Shown: piece by piece, positions 1-12,668 of the stretch
Layout: every line of letters begins with the position of its first letter
How positions within the stretch are numbered: position 1 is the stretch's first letter
Position numbers and translations under genes: made by a program
The notes under the pieces: generated by a model
Database searches by the model: none
What the model was told of the DNA's origin: nothing
The model's input: only the letters and a program-made list of their open reading frames with translations
Origin: Mercurialis annua
Lineage: Eukaryota; Streptophyta; Magnoliopsida; Malpighiales; Euphorbiaceae
Direction: 5' to 3'
DNA length: 64,000 nt
Assembly: GCF_937616625.2 (NCBI RefSeq)
Contig: NC_065571.1
Location: 9,302,501-9,366,500, forward strand

Positions 1-170
1 TGAATTAACAAAAAGAATTAGCTAACTGTATACCAAATACTTACTAAGAGTTTATCTCAACATGTAAACCAAATAGTTACTAAGAGTTAGTTAACTATAT
101 ACCAAATAATTACTAAAATTACTAAATAGTAATTTTTGGTCAAACAACTATTTATGCAAACTATCAAGGG

Positions 171-592
171 TAAGACTGCATTTTTGGCAATGTAAATTAA
201 TCATCAGATGCAACCATTGAATTCCAAGGAATCAAATATGCAATTCCTGCTTGGTCTGTCTGCATTCTTCCTGGCTGCAAGAATGTTAGATATAACAGTG
301 CCAAAGTGAAAACTCAAACCACATTGCTTGAAAAAAAAACGAACCAAGCCATCCAAAATAAACCATCGGTCTCTTACATAATTTCAGACACCCATAGAAC
401 TTCTCTCTTAGGAAAGGGTTGTGTTCATGCTCGTCAACCCATCGATCAAAAAGCTGATGCTAATAATGCCAGTGACTATCTTTATTACATGACCATCGTG
501 TAGCTTACGAAAGATGATCCAATTTTGAATACAAAGCTTCGGGTTAATGCTAGTAGTCAGGTTCTACATGCTTATGTAAATGGAAAACACAT
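171..592 (+). pseudogene. Beta-galactosidase (GH35) pseudogene fragment
   Basis: Translating this stretch gives blocks typical of the C-terminal half of plant glycoside hydrolase family 35 beta-galactosidases: a FLGN-like start, DATIEFQGIKYAIPAWSV, ILPGCKNV, then ASDYLYYMT, KDDPILNTK and QVLHAYVNGKHI. In intact plant enzymes these blocks lie in the same order, and the protein works on cell-wall galactans in the apoplast. Here the frame is broken by TAA at 198-200 and TAG at 501-503, with a probable one-base slip near 185-195. There is no catalytic domain and no start. I therefore call a dead exon fragment. The family identification is firm from the motif order; the exact paralogue is not. Confidence 0.8.
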
Positions 593-702
593 ATATATGA
601 TCTCAATTTTCCAGATATTATGATTCCCATAATCGAAAGTAAAGTGAAAGCAATTAAAAATTACCAATATGCAACAATGAAAAGATGAAGCTTGCAATTA
701 AT

Positions 703-1224
703 TTAAGTTACCACAACAAATGACTGCAACACATCAATAACGGCATCTGAGTTTCTAATTTTCTCAACATGATGTATAAAAACCTTCTTAGTCTTCAATT
801 TCTCCACTGCAACAACAAATTAGTAAATCAACCTAATTCCCTAAACCACAAATTTACGACTCTTTTAATTCTATAGTCATGAATTATCAGAATTATAATA
901 ATCAAATGAAAGTGTTCGGCGGTATGTACCTTTTGATTCAGCATCAGTAACGAAAAGTTTCTGCAAATCCAAAAGCGCCGGCTTCAATGGCCTTTCAATG
1001 ACTTCTGCGCGAGACAGCCATAGACATTTTGTGTGGAGCTCGATAACATTCCAACAAGATACAGAGCATAGGTTCAGCCCAGAGCTTAGTTTTCTTTTTC
1101 GACGGCGGTGGAGGGACTGACTTTGGCCGCGTGTGAGTTGCAATAGGCTGCGACAATTTAGGATTTCAAAACAATCCGTATTTTTCACAACAAAAAATTT
1201 ATTTTTGCAACTTATTTCAGTCAA
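703..1224 (-). CDS. 3' end of an unrecognised spliced gene (two exons)
   Basis: Two exon-like blocks on the minus strand join cleanly. The first (1224 down to 930) ends in AAAAG followed by a GTACAT donor. The second (806 down to 703) follows a TTGCAG acceptor. The phases agree (1 then 2), giving an open reading of KLFVTDAESK-VEKLKTKKVFIHHVEKI and a stop at 703-705. The last 35 residues are charged and look helical. I do not recognise the family. The 5' boundary of the upstream exon is uncertain, because the region above about 1150 may be non-coding, and no upstream exon is visible before the transposon that begins at 1348. It could be an intact gene tail or a relic cut off by that insertion. 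Confidence 0.4.
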
Positions 1225-1347
1225 ACGGTATATTTTAACAAATTTTGGTCAATAGGTGTTTGTGAGATTATTTTGGTATTTTGGGGGTATTTGTCTAAAA
1301 ATCCCTAAAATATGTGGGCTTAAATTTAGTAAGCCTTGTTAAAAATT

Positions 1348-3661
1348 GGAAAAATTAGGATACTCTATTTTTTAAAGTAATTTGATTTCTTACCTTAATA
1401 AGAAAAAAATAGAAAAAATATCTCATTATTTTAATATTTTTATTTTTTACTCTAAAACATGTTTAAATTATAATTATATCTACTTTTTTTTTAATTTTTT
1501 ACTTTAATTATATTTTTTAACTCTTATCATGTTACAACTGTCATATTTTTATGTCTCTCTTTCCTTTCTCCTCTTTTTCTTCTTCTTCTTCTTTTTTTCT
1601 CTTTCTTTTTTTCTTCGTCAATTTTCTTCTTCTTCTTCTTCTTCTTCTTCTTCTCCATTTTCTTTCTTCTTCGTTCCTTCATCGCTCCGCCGCCGTTTCT
1701 CTGCTGCTCCACCGTCGATGCGTTGTTCTTTTATATTTTATTTTAGCAAATTTTTCTTTAATTCATGGTGATTATTGCGATTTTTATAACATTCAGATCT
1801 AAATAAATTATTCTGGAATTTTTTTTCAATTTTAGATATAAAAATCTACATGAAAAATGATATTGTGATGAAAAAACGATTTTCTGCACAAAAAATGATT
1901 TTCTGCACAAAAAATGATTTTCTGCAAAAAAATAGCATCTGATTATCATATGATTATCATAACACTGCAGAAAAAAATTATTTTTTATAAAAAAACAGTC
2001 TCTGATTATCATATGAGTATCAATGTATATCATAACATTGTGTAAAGAAAGATTTTCTACAAAAAAAAATTGATTATCATGTTGTTATCACTGTATTATC
2101 ATCTCGTTATCATAATATAATCATATGATACCGAGATGATAATGTATTATTGTACCTAAATGATAATGTTATAACAACGACATAATAATAAAAAGTTGAT
2201 AACATTATGATAATATGATACCAATATGAAAAAAATTACATAAAAATTATGATAACGAGATGATAATGTGAAGAAAATAGTATGATAGTGAAGTATAATA
2301 AGGTTATATTATCATACTATTATCTTCACCTTATCATATTATTATCATAATTTTTTTGTAACTGCATGTATCATATTATCATACTATTATCTTCACATTA
2401 TCATCTCGTTATCATAATTTTTTTGTAATTATTTTTTTCATACATGTATCATATTATCTTTACATTATCATCTCATTAACATAATTTTCTGTAATTTTTT
2501 TACATATAGGTATCATATTATCATACTATTATCATAATTTTATTATTTTATTATCATCTGATTATCATACTGGTGTCATGAGTCTTTTTGTAATTCTATT
2601 TTCACGTACGTTATCATCCAGTTATCATAACCTTATCATAATTCATTATCATCTAATTATCATACTCCAGTGTTATGATAATGACATGATAATCAGACAC
2701 TATTTTATCATACATTATCATAGATATTATCATATATGTACCATAAATATTATCATCTCGTTATCATATGATAAAACATTATCATATGACACTATTTCTG
2801 TAAAAATTTTTTCCATGAGTATCATATTATCATACTGTTATAAGCTTATCATTATATTATCATAAAAACATTATCATACTATTATCATAAAAACATTATC
2901 ATACTATTATCATTATCGTACATTTGTATTATCATAACCTTATCATAATCATATAATTAATGTTATGATAACGACATGATAATAACATGATAATCAGACG
3001 CTGTTTTTTAATAAAAAATTGATTTTTTCTGCAGTGTTATGATACTTGCATGATAATGCATTGATGATACTCATATGATAATCAGAATCAGTTTTTTTCT
3101 TTCAGAAAATCAGTTTTTGTGTATAAAAACGTTTTTAATGCAGATTTTTAGATTTAAAATTGAGAAAATTCAAGAGTAATTTATTTAGATCTGAAAGTTA
3201 AACAAATCATATTAATCACCACGAGTCGAGGAAAAAAATGCTAAAATTGAATATGAAAAACGGCTGAGCAGCAGCGGAGTGATGGCGGAGCGACGGCGAA
3301 ATGATGAATTAACGATGAAGAAAAATAGAACAAAAATGAAGAAGGAATAAAGAAGAAGAAGAAAAAAATGAAAAAAAAATGGCGAAAAAAAAGAACAGAG
3401 AAAGAGAATAAAAGGAATGGAGAAGAAAGAGAAAAAGAGAGAGAAAAAAGAAAAAAAAATAAGTGACAGTTGTCACTTAAGAGTAGGAAGAATATGGTTA
3501 GAGTAAAATAATAATAAAAGGTAGGTATAATTATAATATAAATAGGTGTTAGAGTAAAAAATTAAAAACATTAAAATGGTGAGGTATTTTCATTATCTTT
3601 TCCTTGTTGAGGTAGGAAATCATATTATTTTTAAAAAGAGAGTAGTTTTTCTAATTTTCTC
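1348..3661. mobile_element. Non-autonomous Mutator-like element (long TIR, 9-bp TSD)
   Basis: The ends are inverted copies: GGAAAAATTAGGATACTC at the left and the complement of GAGAAAATTAGAAAAACTAC at the right. Similarity continues inward for about 600 bp per arm, including pyrimidine-rich (left) or purine-rich (right) blocks and the shared AGATCTAAATAAATTA block. An identical 9-bp direct repeat, TTAAAAATT, flanks it at 1339-1347 and 3662-3670. Long TIRs with a 9-bp duplication are the hallmark of Mutator-like elements. No transposase is encoded; the interior is an ATTATCAT-type repeat. Reading frames inside are low-complexity (poly-Ser/Phe/Lys) and not genes. Confidence 0.88.
1850..3110. 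repeat. ATTATCAT-rich core of the Mutator-like element
   Basis: Dense, irregular iterations of TTATCATA, its complement and near variants fill the element core on both strands, making the region strongly self-complementary. Unit spacing varies from about 8 to 25 bp, so this is a degenerate minisatellite rather than a clean microsatellite. No coding potential is seen. Confidence 0.75.
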
Positions 3662-3839
3662 TTAAAAATTAGGGTTAAATACACAAATCCCCTAACATGT
3701 GCCTTTTATTCATTTAAACCTCACAATTTATTTTTATGCAAATATCTCTAAAAAAAAACAAATTTTAAAGAATACCTCAAAATTTAAAATAGGCATATTT
3801 TTATTAAAAAAAAGACAATATTATCCTCATATACAATAT

Positions 3840-4350
3840 ACCTTTTCGTTTGACCAACCCACTAACCGACCACCACAGGCCGACCAATTTCTGGCCGACC
3901 ACCGCCGGCCGACCAACTTCCGGTCAACTTCCGGCGACTTTCCGGGCAGTTTTCCGGCGACTTTCCGGGCAATTTTCCAAAGACTTTTCGGGCAGCTTCG
4001 GAGACTTTTCGGGCAGCTTTCCGGGTACTTTTCGGGCAGCTTTCCGGCGATTTTCCAGTCAGTTTTCGGGCGACTTTCGGGGCAGTCACCATCCACCCTC
4101 CGGCCTTCTCCGACCAAATTCCAGCGACCTTCGGATACATTCGGATAACTCCAGGCAGCTACCATCCACCCTCCGGCAACCTTCCGTCGATCCTCCGGCC
4201 ATCTCCGAGCAGCCACTTTCCATACTCCAGCCACCTCCGAGTAACTTCCGACGACCCTCCGACCATCTCCGAGCAGCCACCATTCACACTCCGGACACCT
4301 CTAGCTAACTTCCGGCGACCCCCTCCAGGCATCTGCCGGCCACCTCTGGA
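3840..4350. repeat. GC-rich TTCCGG/CCGACC minisatellite
   Basis: Repeated short units around TTCCGGCGACTTTCCGGGCA and then CCATCCACCCTCCGGC make a GC island in otherwise AT-rich DNA. Open frames exist on both strands in several phases, but their Pro/Arg/Ser- or Trp/Lys-rich composition simply reflects the repeat. I see no start context, splice signal or domain. Confidence 0.7.
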
Positions 4351-4379
4351 TGTTGTTAGCTTTCACTATATATAAAATA

Positions 4380-6470
4380 TATATACACCTTTATAAAATA
4401 TATTTGGTTGATCTTCAGTTGACATTAGATTGAATTTTGGTTGACATTTAACTAATCTTTATTGAAATTTGGTTCATCATTTACATTTAGATATTAAATT
4501 TGATTTGATATTTTACATTTAGATGTTAAATTTAATTTGATTTTAAATATTTGGTTGGTCTTCGGTTGACATTCGATTGTTTTACGGTTGACATTTAGTT
4601 GATTTACAGTTGAAATTTAGTTGATTTACGGTTGACATTTAGTTGATTTTAGTTGACATTTAGTTTATCATTAAAATTTGGTATAATTATAAAATAATGG
4701 CTTTAACCAATTTAAGCGAACTCTTCAAAACAATAAAAATCGTCACTTTTCAACATTAAGAAATAAAAAAATAGTAATAAATTTGATTTTATATTTTACA
4801 TGTAGATGTTAAATTTAATTTGATTTCAAACTTATATGAAATTAATAACCAATTTCAGTAATTAATATTTCAATAAATAAAATTCATTAAAGATAAAGAA
4901 AATATTTAGTTGATCTTCGGTTGATATTCGATTGTTTTACGGTTGACATTTAGTTGATTTACAGTTGACATTAAGTTGATTTACAGTTGACATTTAGTTG
5001 ATTTTAATTGACATTTAGTTTATCTTTAAAATTTGGTATAATTATAAAATAATGGCTTTAACAAATTTAAGCGTACTCTTCAAAACAGTAAAAATTGTCA
5101 CTTTTCAAAATTAAGAAATAAAAAAATAGTAATAAATTTGATTTTATATTTTACATGTAGATGTTAAATTTAATTTGATTTCAAATTTATATGAAATTGA
5201 TAAAAAAATCACTAATTAATATTTAAATAAATAAATTTCATTAAAGATAATAAAAATATTTGGTTAATCTTCAGTTCACATTTGATTGATTTACGGTTGA
5301 CTTTTAGTTGATTTACGGTTGACATTTAGTTGATTTACGGTTGACATCTAGTTGATTTCAGTTGACATTTAGTTGATCTTTACAATTTGATAAAATTATA
5401 AAATAATGGCTTAAAAAAATTTACGCGAACTCTTCAAAACAGTATAAATCGTCACTTGTTAATATTAAAAAAATAGTAATAATAGTTTTGAAATGTGTCA
5501 CGGAAGAAGTTTTGAATTCCAATTCCACCAAAGCAAAATGATATTTTGTTTAAATTTTTAAATATTTTACCACAAATGTCGAGCAACTCCACGGTTGACT
5601 TTTTACATGTAAAGATAAATTTAATTTGATTTCAAATTTATATGTAGTTGATAACATATTTAAATATCTAATATTTAAATAAATAAATTTCGTCAAAGAT
5701 AATATAAATATTTAGTTGACATTCGGTTGATTTGCGGTTGACATTTAGTTAATTATAAGTTGACATTTAGTTGATTTTAAGTTGACATTTAATTGATCTA
5801 TTGTTGACATTTGTTTGATTTTTAAATTTGATTTTTTTTAAAAATAAGAGATTCAACTGATTAAAGCAAACCCGTCAAAACATTAGAAGTAGACGTTTGC
5901 CAACATTAAGAAGGGAAAAATAGTAATAATTATTTTGAAATGGGTTCGAATCCCATTGAGAGCAAAATGATTTTTATTTAATTTTTTTTAATATTTGACC
6001 ACAATTGTAAACCGACAATCGCGGTTGATATTTTACATGTAAAGATCAAATTTATATGTAATTGATATAAATTATAATAACTAATATTGAAATAAATAAA
6101 TGTTGTCAAAGATAATGAAAATATTTGATTGATATTCAGTTGATTTACAGTTGATATGCAGTAGATTTTTGATTGATCTTTTGTTGACATTTATTTGATT
6201 TTTAAAATTTGAAAAATTATAAAATAAGAGTTTCAACATATTCAAGCAAACCCGTCAAAACAGTAGAAACCGACGTTAGTCGATATTAAAAAAAGACAGT
6301 AATAATTGTTTTGAAATGTACCACGAAAGTGAAAGGAAAAAAATATCATTGATATTTGGTTGACAATTGGTTGATATGTGGTTGATTGTCAGTTTATTTG
6401 TAGTTGATTTTCGTTTGCCATTTAATTTATCTTTTAAACTAGTCAAATTATAAAAGAAAAGTTTCAATAG
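4380..6470. repeat. Tandem array of 350-440 bp units rich in GGTTGACATTTAGTTGAT
   Basis: A composite unit recurs about five times. It consists of clustered GGTTGACATTTAGTTGATTT sub-repeats, a TATAATTATAAAATAATGGC block, a CTCTTCAAAACAGTA block, and TTTTACATGTAGATGTTAAA. The TTTTACATG block recurs near 4795, 5150, 5590 and 6030, giving spacings of about 354, 440 and 437 bp. Each unit thus carries a smaller 22-bp repeat inside it. No reading frame of interest is present. Confidence 0.8.
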
Positions 6471-7319
6471 ATTAAAAAAAATTGATAAAAAATTGTAATT
6501 TTTTTAAATATATATTATAAAATAATCTGCATTTGTATATTTAGCGTTAATAAAAATTAATTTATAATAAATTTACTACGGAAAAAAGTTATTTTAAAAT
6601 TATATATAATTTATTTCAGGTTGACAATAAATTTACAATAGTTTTAGATTTAATTTACATGCACTTTCATAAATTATTGTAGAGTATGTGTATATATAAT
6701 AAAGAGTAAACATAAATCGCAAATAAGATTTGCCTTTGTGGTTAAACTCTTAGCCAAGGTGAGAAAGGTCATTGGTTCAAACTCCACTAAGAGCAAAATG
6801 TCTTTTTATTTAATTCTTTTAATGTTTGACCACTGTTGACCGTCGGTCCGCCGCCGTTGACCGCCGGTCCGACCAACATTTCTTGACCGGTCAGACCATT
6901 TTCCAACTAGTCAGACCATTTTTCGTCCAACCGCCACCTATTCCCTTATTCATTAACTCTTGATGAAGGGTAAAATTGGCTTAAAAGTGTTTTGAGGTAT
7001 AAATGAAAGGATAAACAATAGAATGAAAAATTTCTGTATTTAATTTTTTTTAGTCGCTAACGTATATTTTTATAAAAATTGAATTATAGAGTGTAATTTC
7101 CTCTAAAAATTAGAAGTTAATTTTTATTATTAAAAAATGGACTTGTTATGTAATGAGTCCAAAAGCATTATCTATTTTCCATTAGTTATCTCAACAAACA
7201 ATTAATATTTTTAAAATATGTAATCAAAAATATTAAAAGTACTAGATATTGAAATTATAGGCTTAATATAAATCTAACTTCTACTTTTAATTCCCCTGTA
7301 AAAACTTGGCTTATCTTTG

Positions 7320-9733
7320 TGTGAGCGGAGCGGGGTTCGGGGGCCGCTCGCCTAAAGTTTATGACTGACTTCTCGATCAGGAAATGGTTTGAAAAATGGA
7401 GTCGCCACCTAGTTCAACTAGGAAATGCCTTTTAATCAACTGGATAGCCTTACACGCCTCCGGTAAGACTATCGTGCATCGGACCAAAGACAAGGGTTCG
7501 TGGACTTCCTCGAGTATCATGTGCTTGGCTTATCTGTTACCGACTTTATTTTCTGAACATATTCGTTTTATATCTCATCTCAAGAGTATATGCAGTTCAC
7601 AAGATATAAAAGCTGTAAATAAACAGTGATGAAAGCAGTAAACACGTTTGACGCGCATATGACTCGATCTGAACTGGTATTTGAGGCAAGTAGTAGGTAC
7701 TCCTAAACATACATCCAACCTTAGAGGTTTCTAGCAAGTAGCATAAGTCTGGCTGGTCTGAATTGATTACATGCACAAAGCTAAAACCGGATGTATAAGT
7801 GTGATTGATTGATTTTATTAGGTGAGTCTTGAAAAGTCTATACAACCGTTACTACTTTTTCATATTATTCCTACGATATCTAAGTGATGGGCTGGATTTG
7901 CATCAATGGGCAAATTATGAGTGATTAGTCCTTTAACCGGTTCATTATTGGATTTAGATGCTTTTGGAAAGCAATAAACAGGACCAGCATGCTCAGGGGC
8001 AGTTGGATATACATACAAGGTTAGAAATACTTTTAAACCTCGTTGATAGAAATACTTTTAAACCTCGTTGACTTTGAGTTCCTAGAACTCGCGCGGGTTT
8101 TGACCATCGGTCTGGTCAGAATGGGCTTTCGGTCAGATCACGAGAGTTGTGCGTCTCATCGATCCGGTTCTACTGGTTTGATCCGGAGTCTAATCCAAGT
8201 TCGGGTTAGCCCGGAATCAGCTCTGGAAGTTGCTGGTTTGCTGGGCCTCGGGCTCGTGGACCCGGTTTATACAATATGTTACATATTTGGACTTCTGGGT
8301 CCGTTTCACATCGTTTATGGCCCGTTCAGTACATAATATTATTCTATACTAAATTCTCTACGTCTGGGTTCAAACTGGGCCTGATTTGGAGTCCGGATGG
8401 GCCTGGAAACATGTTTTGAAATTTGGATCGCGTTTGGAAGAATCTGGGAGCAAGTCTGGGGAGCTGAGGGAGGAAGAACACGACGCCGGTTCATAGTGCC
8501 GGCGCCGACAGTATGACATGGCGGTGCCGCCGGCTTCAGCGGCGGTGGTTCGTCGATAGTTTTTGGGTCGTTTTTGTTTTGTTTCGTTCTCACTCGTTTT
8601 AACTCCGTTTTTCATGCAAAAGTAGTCAAAACAGCATAAAATCGAACAAGAAATCCAAAAAACACATAATCAAAGAGTTTAAAGCTATATAAAAATATTT
8701 TCTGGGTAACAAGTACGATTTTAGGGTTTTCATGGCAAAACTAGCTAAATTCACCTAGAAACATGCATTCTAAGAGTTCTAAATTGATTGTTTTCTGGTA
8801 TTGGGCAATAAAAACAGCTAATTACAGTGATTAACATGCTTTTTCATCGAATTTTATGGCGGTTATTGAAATCATCGAATTAATTGATTAGGGTTATTTA
8901 ATGGCAAATAAGCAATCATAGGCTAAACATGCATCCTAAAGTTCACAAGTACAACAATTATGACAATTATACATGAAAAATATGGCAAAATCAAAAGAAC
9001 AATATAGAGGGTCCTCAGAAATACCGTTCTGAGTCCTTGGCTCGTTTTCTGGCGAAGTGGATGCGGAATCCAGCTTCGAATCTGTGCAGGGCTTGCGTTC
9101 TTGGAGAATCAACACGTGTTTAGTGTTTTCAGGACTGGATTTAGTGTGTGTGTGTGTGTGTGTGAGGTGTCCGAATTCTACTGGTAAATTTTATGGTTTG
9201 TGAGCCAACTTTAGCCAGGCTAGCTTAACGCTGTATTTATAGTGGTTAATTAGGTTTACGGTTTGATTAGAGTCTTCTAGGGTTTAAATTGTTAAGTGAT
9301 AAGTCATTAGGTGTTAAGATTAGCATGAAACTCTATCTAATTAATTAAATTCGTATTAAAGATTGGTGGCTAAGTAAAAGATTGCTAAAAGTCTATTTTA
9401 GTGCCTAAAAGTGCTAAAAAGGTTACTAAGGTCCTATGGGTTTGGTTAAGGTCAATTTCAGTCCATCAAACTTGCAAACTGGCCCATAAACTTCTAAGAT
9501 ATGGCAATTAGTCCAATTTCTAGACTTAGATTACAATCTCTTTGGATTTTTATGGGCTATGCACGCCAAATTACGTTTTAATCCTCCAAGTTTACAGCTG
9601 TGCACAGATTAGCCTGCTTAGATTCCAGCAAGCAAATCAAAAGCTCGTCACCCGGACAGATTTCTCTGGAAATCATCATTGGACGCTTCAGTTCCTTATC
9701 ACTTTTTACCTCTCCGAAAAATAGGTGTCTACA
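7320..9733 (-). mobile_element. Solo LTR of a gypsy-type retrotransposon
   Basis: The segment begins TGTGAGCGGAGCGG, ends GGTGTCTACA, and is flanked by a perfect 5-bp duplication, CTTTG, at 7315-7319 and 9734-9738. On the minus strand it starts TGTAGACACC, a common plant gypsy LTR terminus. A TATAAATA promoter motif near 9232-9242 then reads toward lower coordinates. There is no gag or pol, so the simplest reading is a 2.4-kb solo LTR left by LTR-LTR recombination. A TG microsatellite lies at about 9147-9165. Open frames inside show no domain. Confidence 0.8.
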
Positions 9734-9977
9734 CTTTGTTTAATGAATGAAGTTTTTGATAACTTTCCGATCATATATATATTATATAATACTTATGTAA
9801 TAAGAAATTATTAATTGTACTGTTAAATGATCGAATAATTATTTGTTGACAATTTTTTTATTTTAAATAAATTAAACTATATTTAATAAAAAATGATTGA
9901 AATCATATTTGTTCATAAATAATATAATTTTAGTTTAAAATTTATTTTATATAAATGTAATATTTTTAAATTACTTC

Positions 9978-10939
9978 GGCCTAATTATTTAAAAAACCAC
10001 CACTTTGTAACATTTTTCGTTTGTACCCTTATATAGAAAAAGGTTCATTTGTATCTATTTTTGATTTTTCATTTTCATCTCTACCTTAAAGCATTAACTT
10101 AAACTTTTTTTATTTAGAAAAAATTTTAAAATAGTCATTCATTTTTTTAATATATTCTAATTAGACTTTAATGTTATTAATAAAATAAAAATACCTTCTT
10201 TTTTATAAAATTAAACTAATATAACTATTTATTTATATTAATTATCAATAATTTTTAAAAATAAGACCGTAAAAATAAATATTTTTTATAAAAAAAATTA
10301 TTTTCCCGTCTGAAGGAAGAGCCTGCTGCTCCTTCTCCATGGAAGAGGAGCAGGTTTGCTCCTCTTTCACATGGAGGAGGAGCAGATTATGCTCCTCAGA
10401 TCGCTCGTCCTTCACATGAAGGAGGAACACTGCTCCTCCTTCATGTGAAGGGGCAGCAGATCACTCCTTCACATGAAGGAGGAGGAGTAGATCGCTCCTC
10501 CTTCCCATGGAAGGAAGAGCACGATATGCTGAAGGAGGAGCTGCTCCTCTTTTATGTTGTTCCTCCATGGATGAGGAGCAGCGGATTTCTTCTTCGGACT
10601 GAAAAATAATTTTTTTTTTATAAAAAATTATATGCTTTTACGGTTTTGTATTTAAAAAATTATTGATAATTACTATACATTAAAAGGTTATTATTAGTTT
10701 AATTTTATATAGAAGAAGATATTTTTGTACTATTAATAATTTTAAAGTCTAATTAGAATATAAGTCAAAAAATGAAGGACTCTTTTATATTTTTTTAAAT
10801 AAAAAATGTTCAAGTTAATGTTTTAAGGTAGAGATGAAAACAAAAAATTGAAAATAAAATATAAATGAACTTTTTTCTAAGTGAGGATATGAATAAAAAA
10901 ATTGTTATAAGATGGAGGTTTTTTTTAAGTAATTAGGCC
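9978..10939. mobile_element. Non-autonomous Mutator-like element with GC-rich palindromic core
   Basis: Termini are GGCCTAATTA at the left and TAATTAGGCC at the right, with inverted arms of about 340 bp (shared blocks include CATCTCTACCTTAAA and AAACCGTAAAA). A 9-bp direct repeat flanks it with one mismatch: AATTACTTC at 9969-9977 and AATTATTTC at 10940-10948. The core at about 10300-10600 is a run of GAGGAGCAG and CTGCTCCTC units separated by TCACATGAAGGA. No transposase is present. Confidence 0.85.
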
Positions 10940-11067
10940 AATTATTTCAGAAAATCAACTAATGATTATTATAGTTTAGTAATTATAATTCTATATATAA
11001 CTTAGGTCAAATGACTATAACAGTCAGATGTTTGGACAAAAAAAATCATTTTGTTCCAACCGACGTT

Positions 11068-12657
11068 CATGAGAACAAATTAGCATTTAGAGCTCTAAAT
11101 TATAGCTAATAAACTGAATAATTTAATACATTGCCACTTTCGTAACGTTCATATAGCAATTTAAAAAGATTGTAGGAGTAATTTCTAAGTGTGAACTTAC
11201 CATTTCTGATAGTGATATTTCTAATTTACAATTTTGATGCGTTATTATTTTTTAATATTTATGGCAATAAACATTACAAATGTTTGACCAAAAAAACGTT
11301 AAAGAATGTATGAATGGTTGTGAGTGTGAATATAAAAGAGAAAAGATCTTCTTTATATAAATTGATACAAATTATTTAATTTTTATGGAGTATAAAAGAT
11401 CCTAGAGTTGGTTCTTTTCTGAAATAATCTCAGATGTAATTTTTTGTAATATTATAATTGCTGTGAACTTTTAAAAAAAAATATAAATTAGAATAATTAA
11501 AACTACTTTTTCGATTTTTTTTTAATTCTACATTTTATAATTTTAATGGCATTTATAGCTAAGCTGCTTATTAAAAATAATTAGCAATTACCAACTAATT
11601 AGAATGTAAAAAATTAAATTCAAATAAGGTATATTGAGTATATTGTAAATTGATAAAGGTTAAATTTTATTTAAAATGCATATTACCAAAAACATAAAAG
11701 GAATTAGAAATCATTACCTTTTGTGAATATTAAGTTTTAAAATTAGTAGTAGGTCATTAATTAGAGAGTTATAACGATTCTAAAATATTGAAAGAAATAC
11801 GAAAGTATGAAAATGATTGTGAAGAAGGAAATATATCAAAATGAATGTGGGAATGCCACATATTACTACATGGGAAAAAAAGGTCCTATTTTATAAATTT
11901 AAAAGAAAAAATATAAGAATGATTTAAAATAATATATTCATAGCTGTAAAAGTTGTTATTATAAGTATATAACCAAAATATCTAAAACTACATTATATTT
12001 TCATGAGAAAAAAAATTAGCATTTGCAGCCCTAAATTATAGCTAATAAACTGAATTATTTAATACATTACCACTTTCGTAACATTCATACAGCAATCAAA
12101 AAAACATTGTAGGAGCAATTTCTTGAGTGTGAAGTTACCATTTCTGATAGTGATATTTCTAATTTACAATTTTATACGTTATTGTTTTGTAATATTTATA
12201 GCAATAAACATTAAAAAATGTTTGACAAAAAGATCATTAAAGAATGTAAGAATGATTGTGAGTGTGAATATAAAGGACAAAAGATCTTCTTTATATAAGT
12301 TGAATACAAATTATTTAATTTTTTACAGGGTATAAAAGATCCTAGAGTTGGTTTTTTTCTGAAATAATCTCACATATTATATTTTGTAACATTATAACTG
12401 CTGTAAAATATTTTTAAAAAAAATGTAAATTAGAATAATTAAAACTACTTCTTCGATTTTCTTTGATTCTACATTTTATATTTTTAATGGCATTTATAGC
12501 TAAGCTGCTTATTAAAAATAATTAGCCATTACCAACTAATTAGAATGTAAAAAATTAAATTCAAATAAGGTATGTTGTGAATATTGTAATTTGATAAAGA
12601 TCACATTTTATTTAATATGCATATTACCAAAAACATAAAAGGAACTCGAAATCAATT
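11068..12657. repeat. Direct repeat of ~650 bp upstream of the F-box gene
   Basis: Positions 11068-11719 and 12003-12657 are near-identical, offset by about 937 bp. Shared landmarks include TATAGCTAATAAACTGAAT, CATTTCTGATAGTGATATTT, AAAAGATCCTAGAGTTGGT and CATATTACCAAAAACATAA. The 283 bp between them is unique. The second copy ends about 105 bp before the F-box start codon, so the gene's promoter includes it. Whether this is a local duplication or a repeat-family tandem cannot be decided here. Confidence 0.85.
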
Positions 12658-12668
12658 GTGAAGATTCT

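Larger units (their letters stand above)
3673..7060. mobile_element. Possible second foldback element holding two repeat arrays
   Basis: The left end (TTAAATACACAAATCCCC, then CATTTAAACCTCA) and the inverted right end (TTAAATACAGAAATTTTTC, then CATTTATACCTCA) are similar over about 50 bp. The left end abuts the preceding Mutator-like element's target duplication. I could not find a convincing duplication for this one, so its status as a unit is tentative. Near 6740-6800 is a tRNA-like stretch (GTGGTTAAACTC, then GGTTCAAACTCC) that also occurs in degenerate form near 5500 and 5945. Confidence 0.4.

Noticed and set aside
1527..1802. Open frames rich in Ser/Phe or Lys/Glu
   Set aside because: They follow a TTC/GAA-rich tract in the arm of a transposon; no domain or conserved start.
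3699..4308. Overlapping 92-152 residue open frames on both strands
   Set aside because: Composition is dictated by a GC-rich minisatellite; frames exist in several phases at once, which is typical of repeats, not genes.
5940..6800. tRNA-like boxes (GGTTCGAATCCC, GGTTCAAACTCC)
   Set aside because: No acceptor or anticodon stem could be folded, and the stretches are parts of a tandem repeat unit.
7396..8615. Open frames of 77-97 residues
   Set aside because: They lie inside a solo LTR with a perfect 5-bp duplication and show no recognisable domain.
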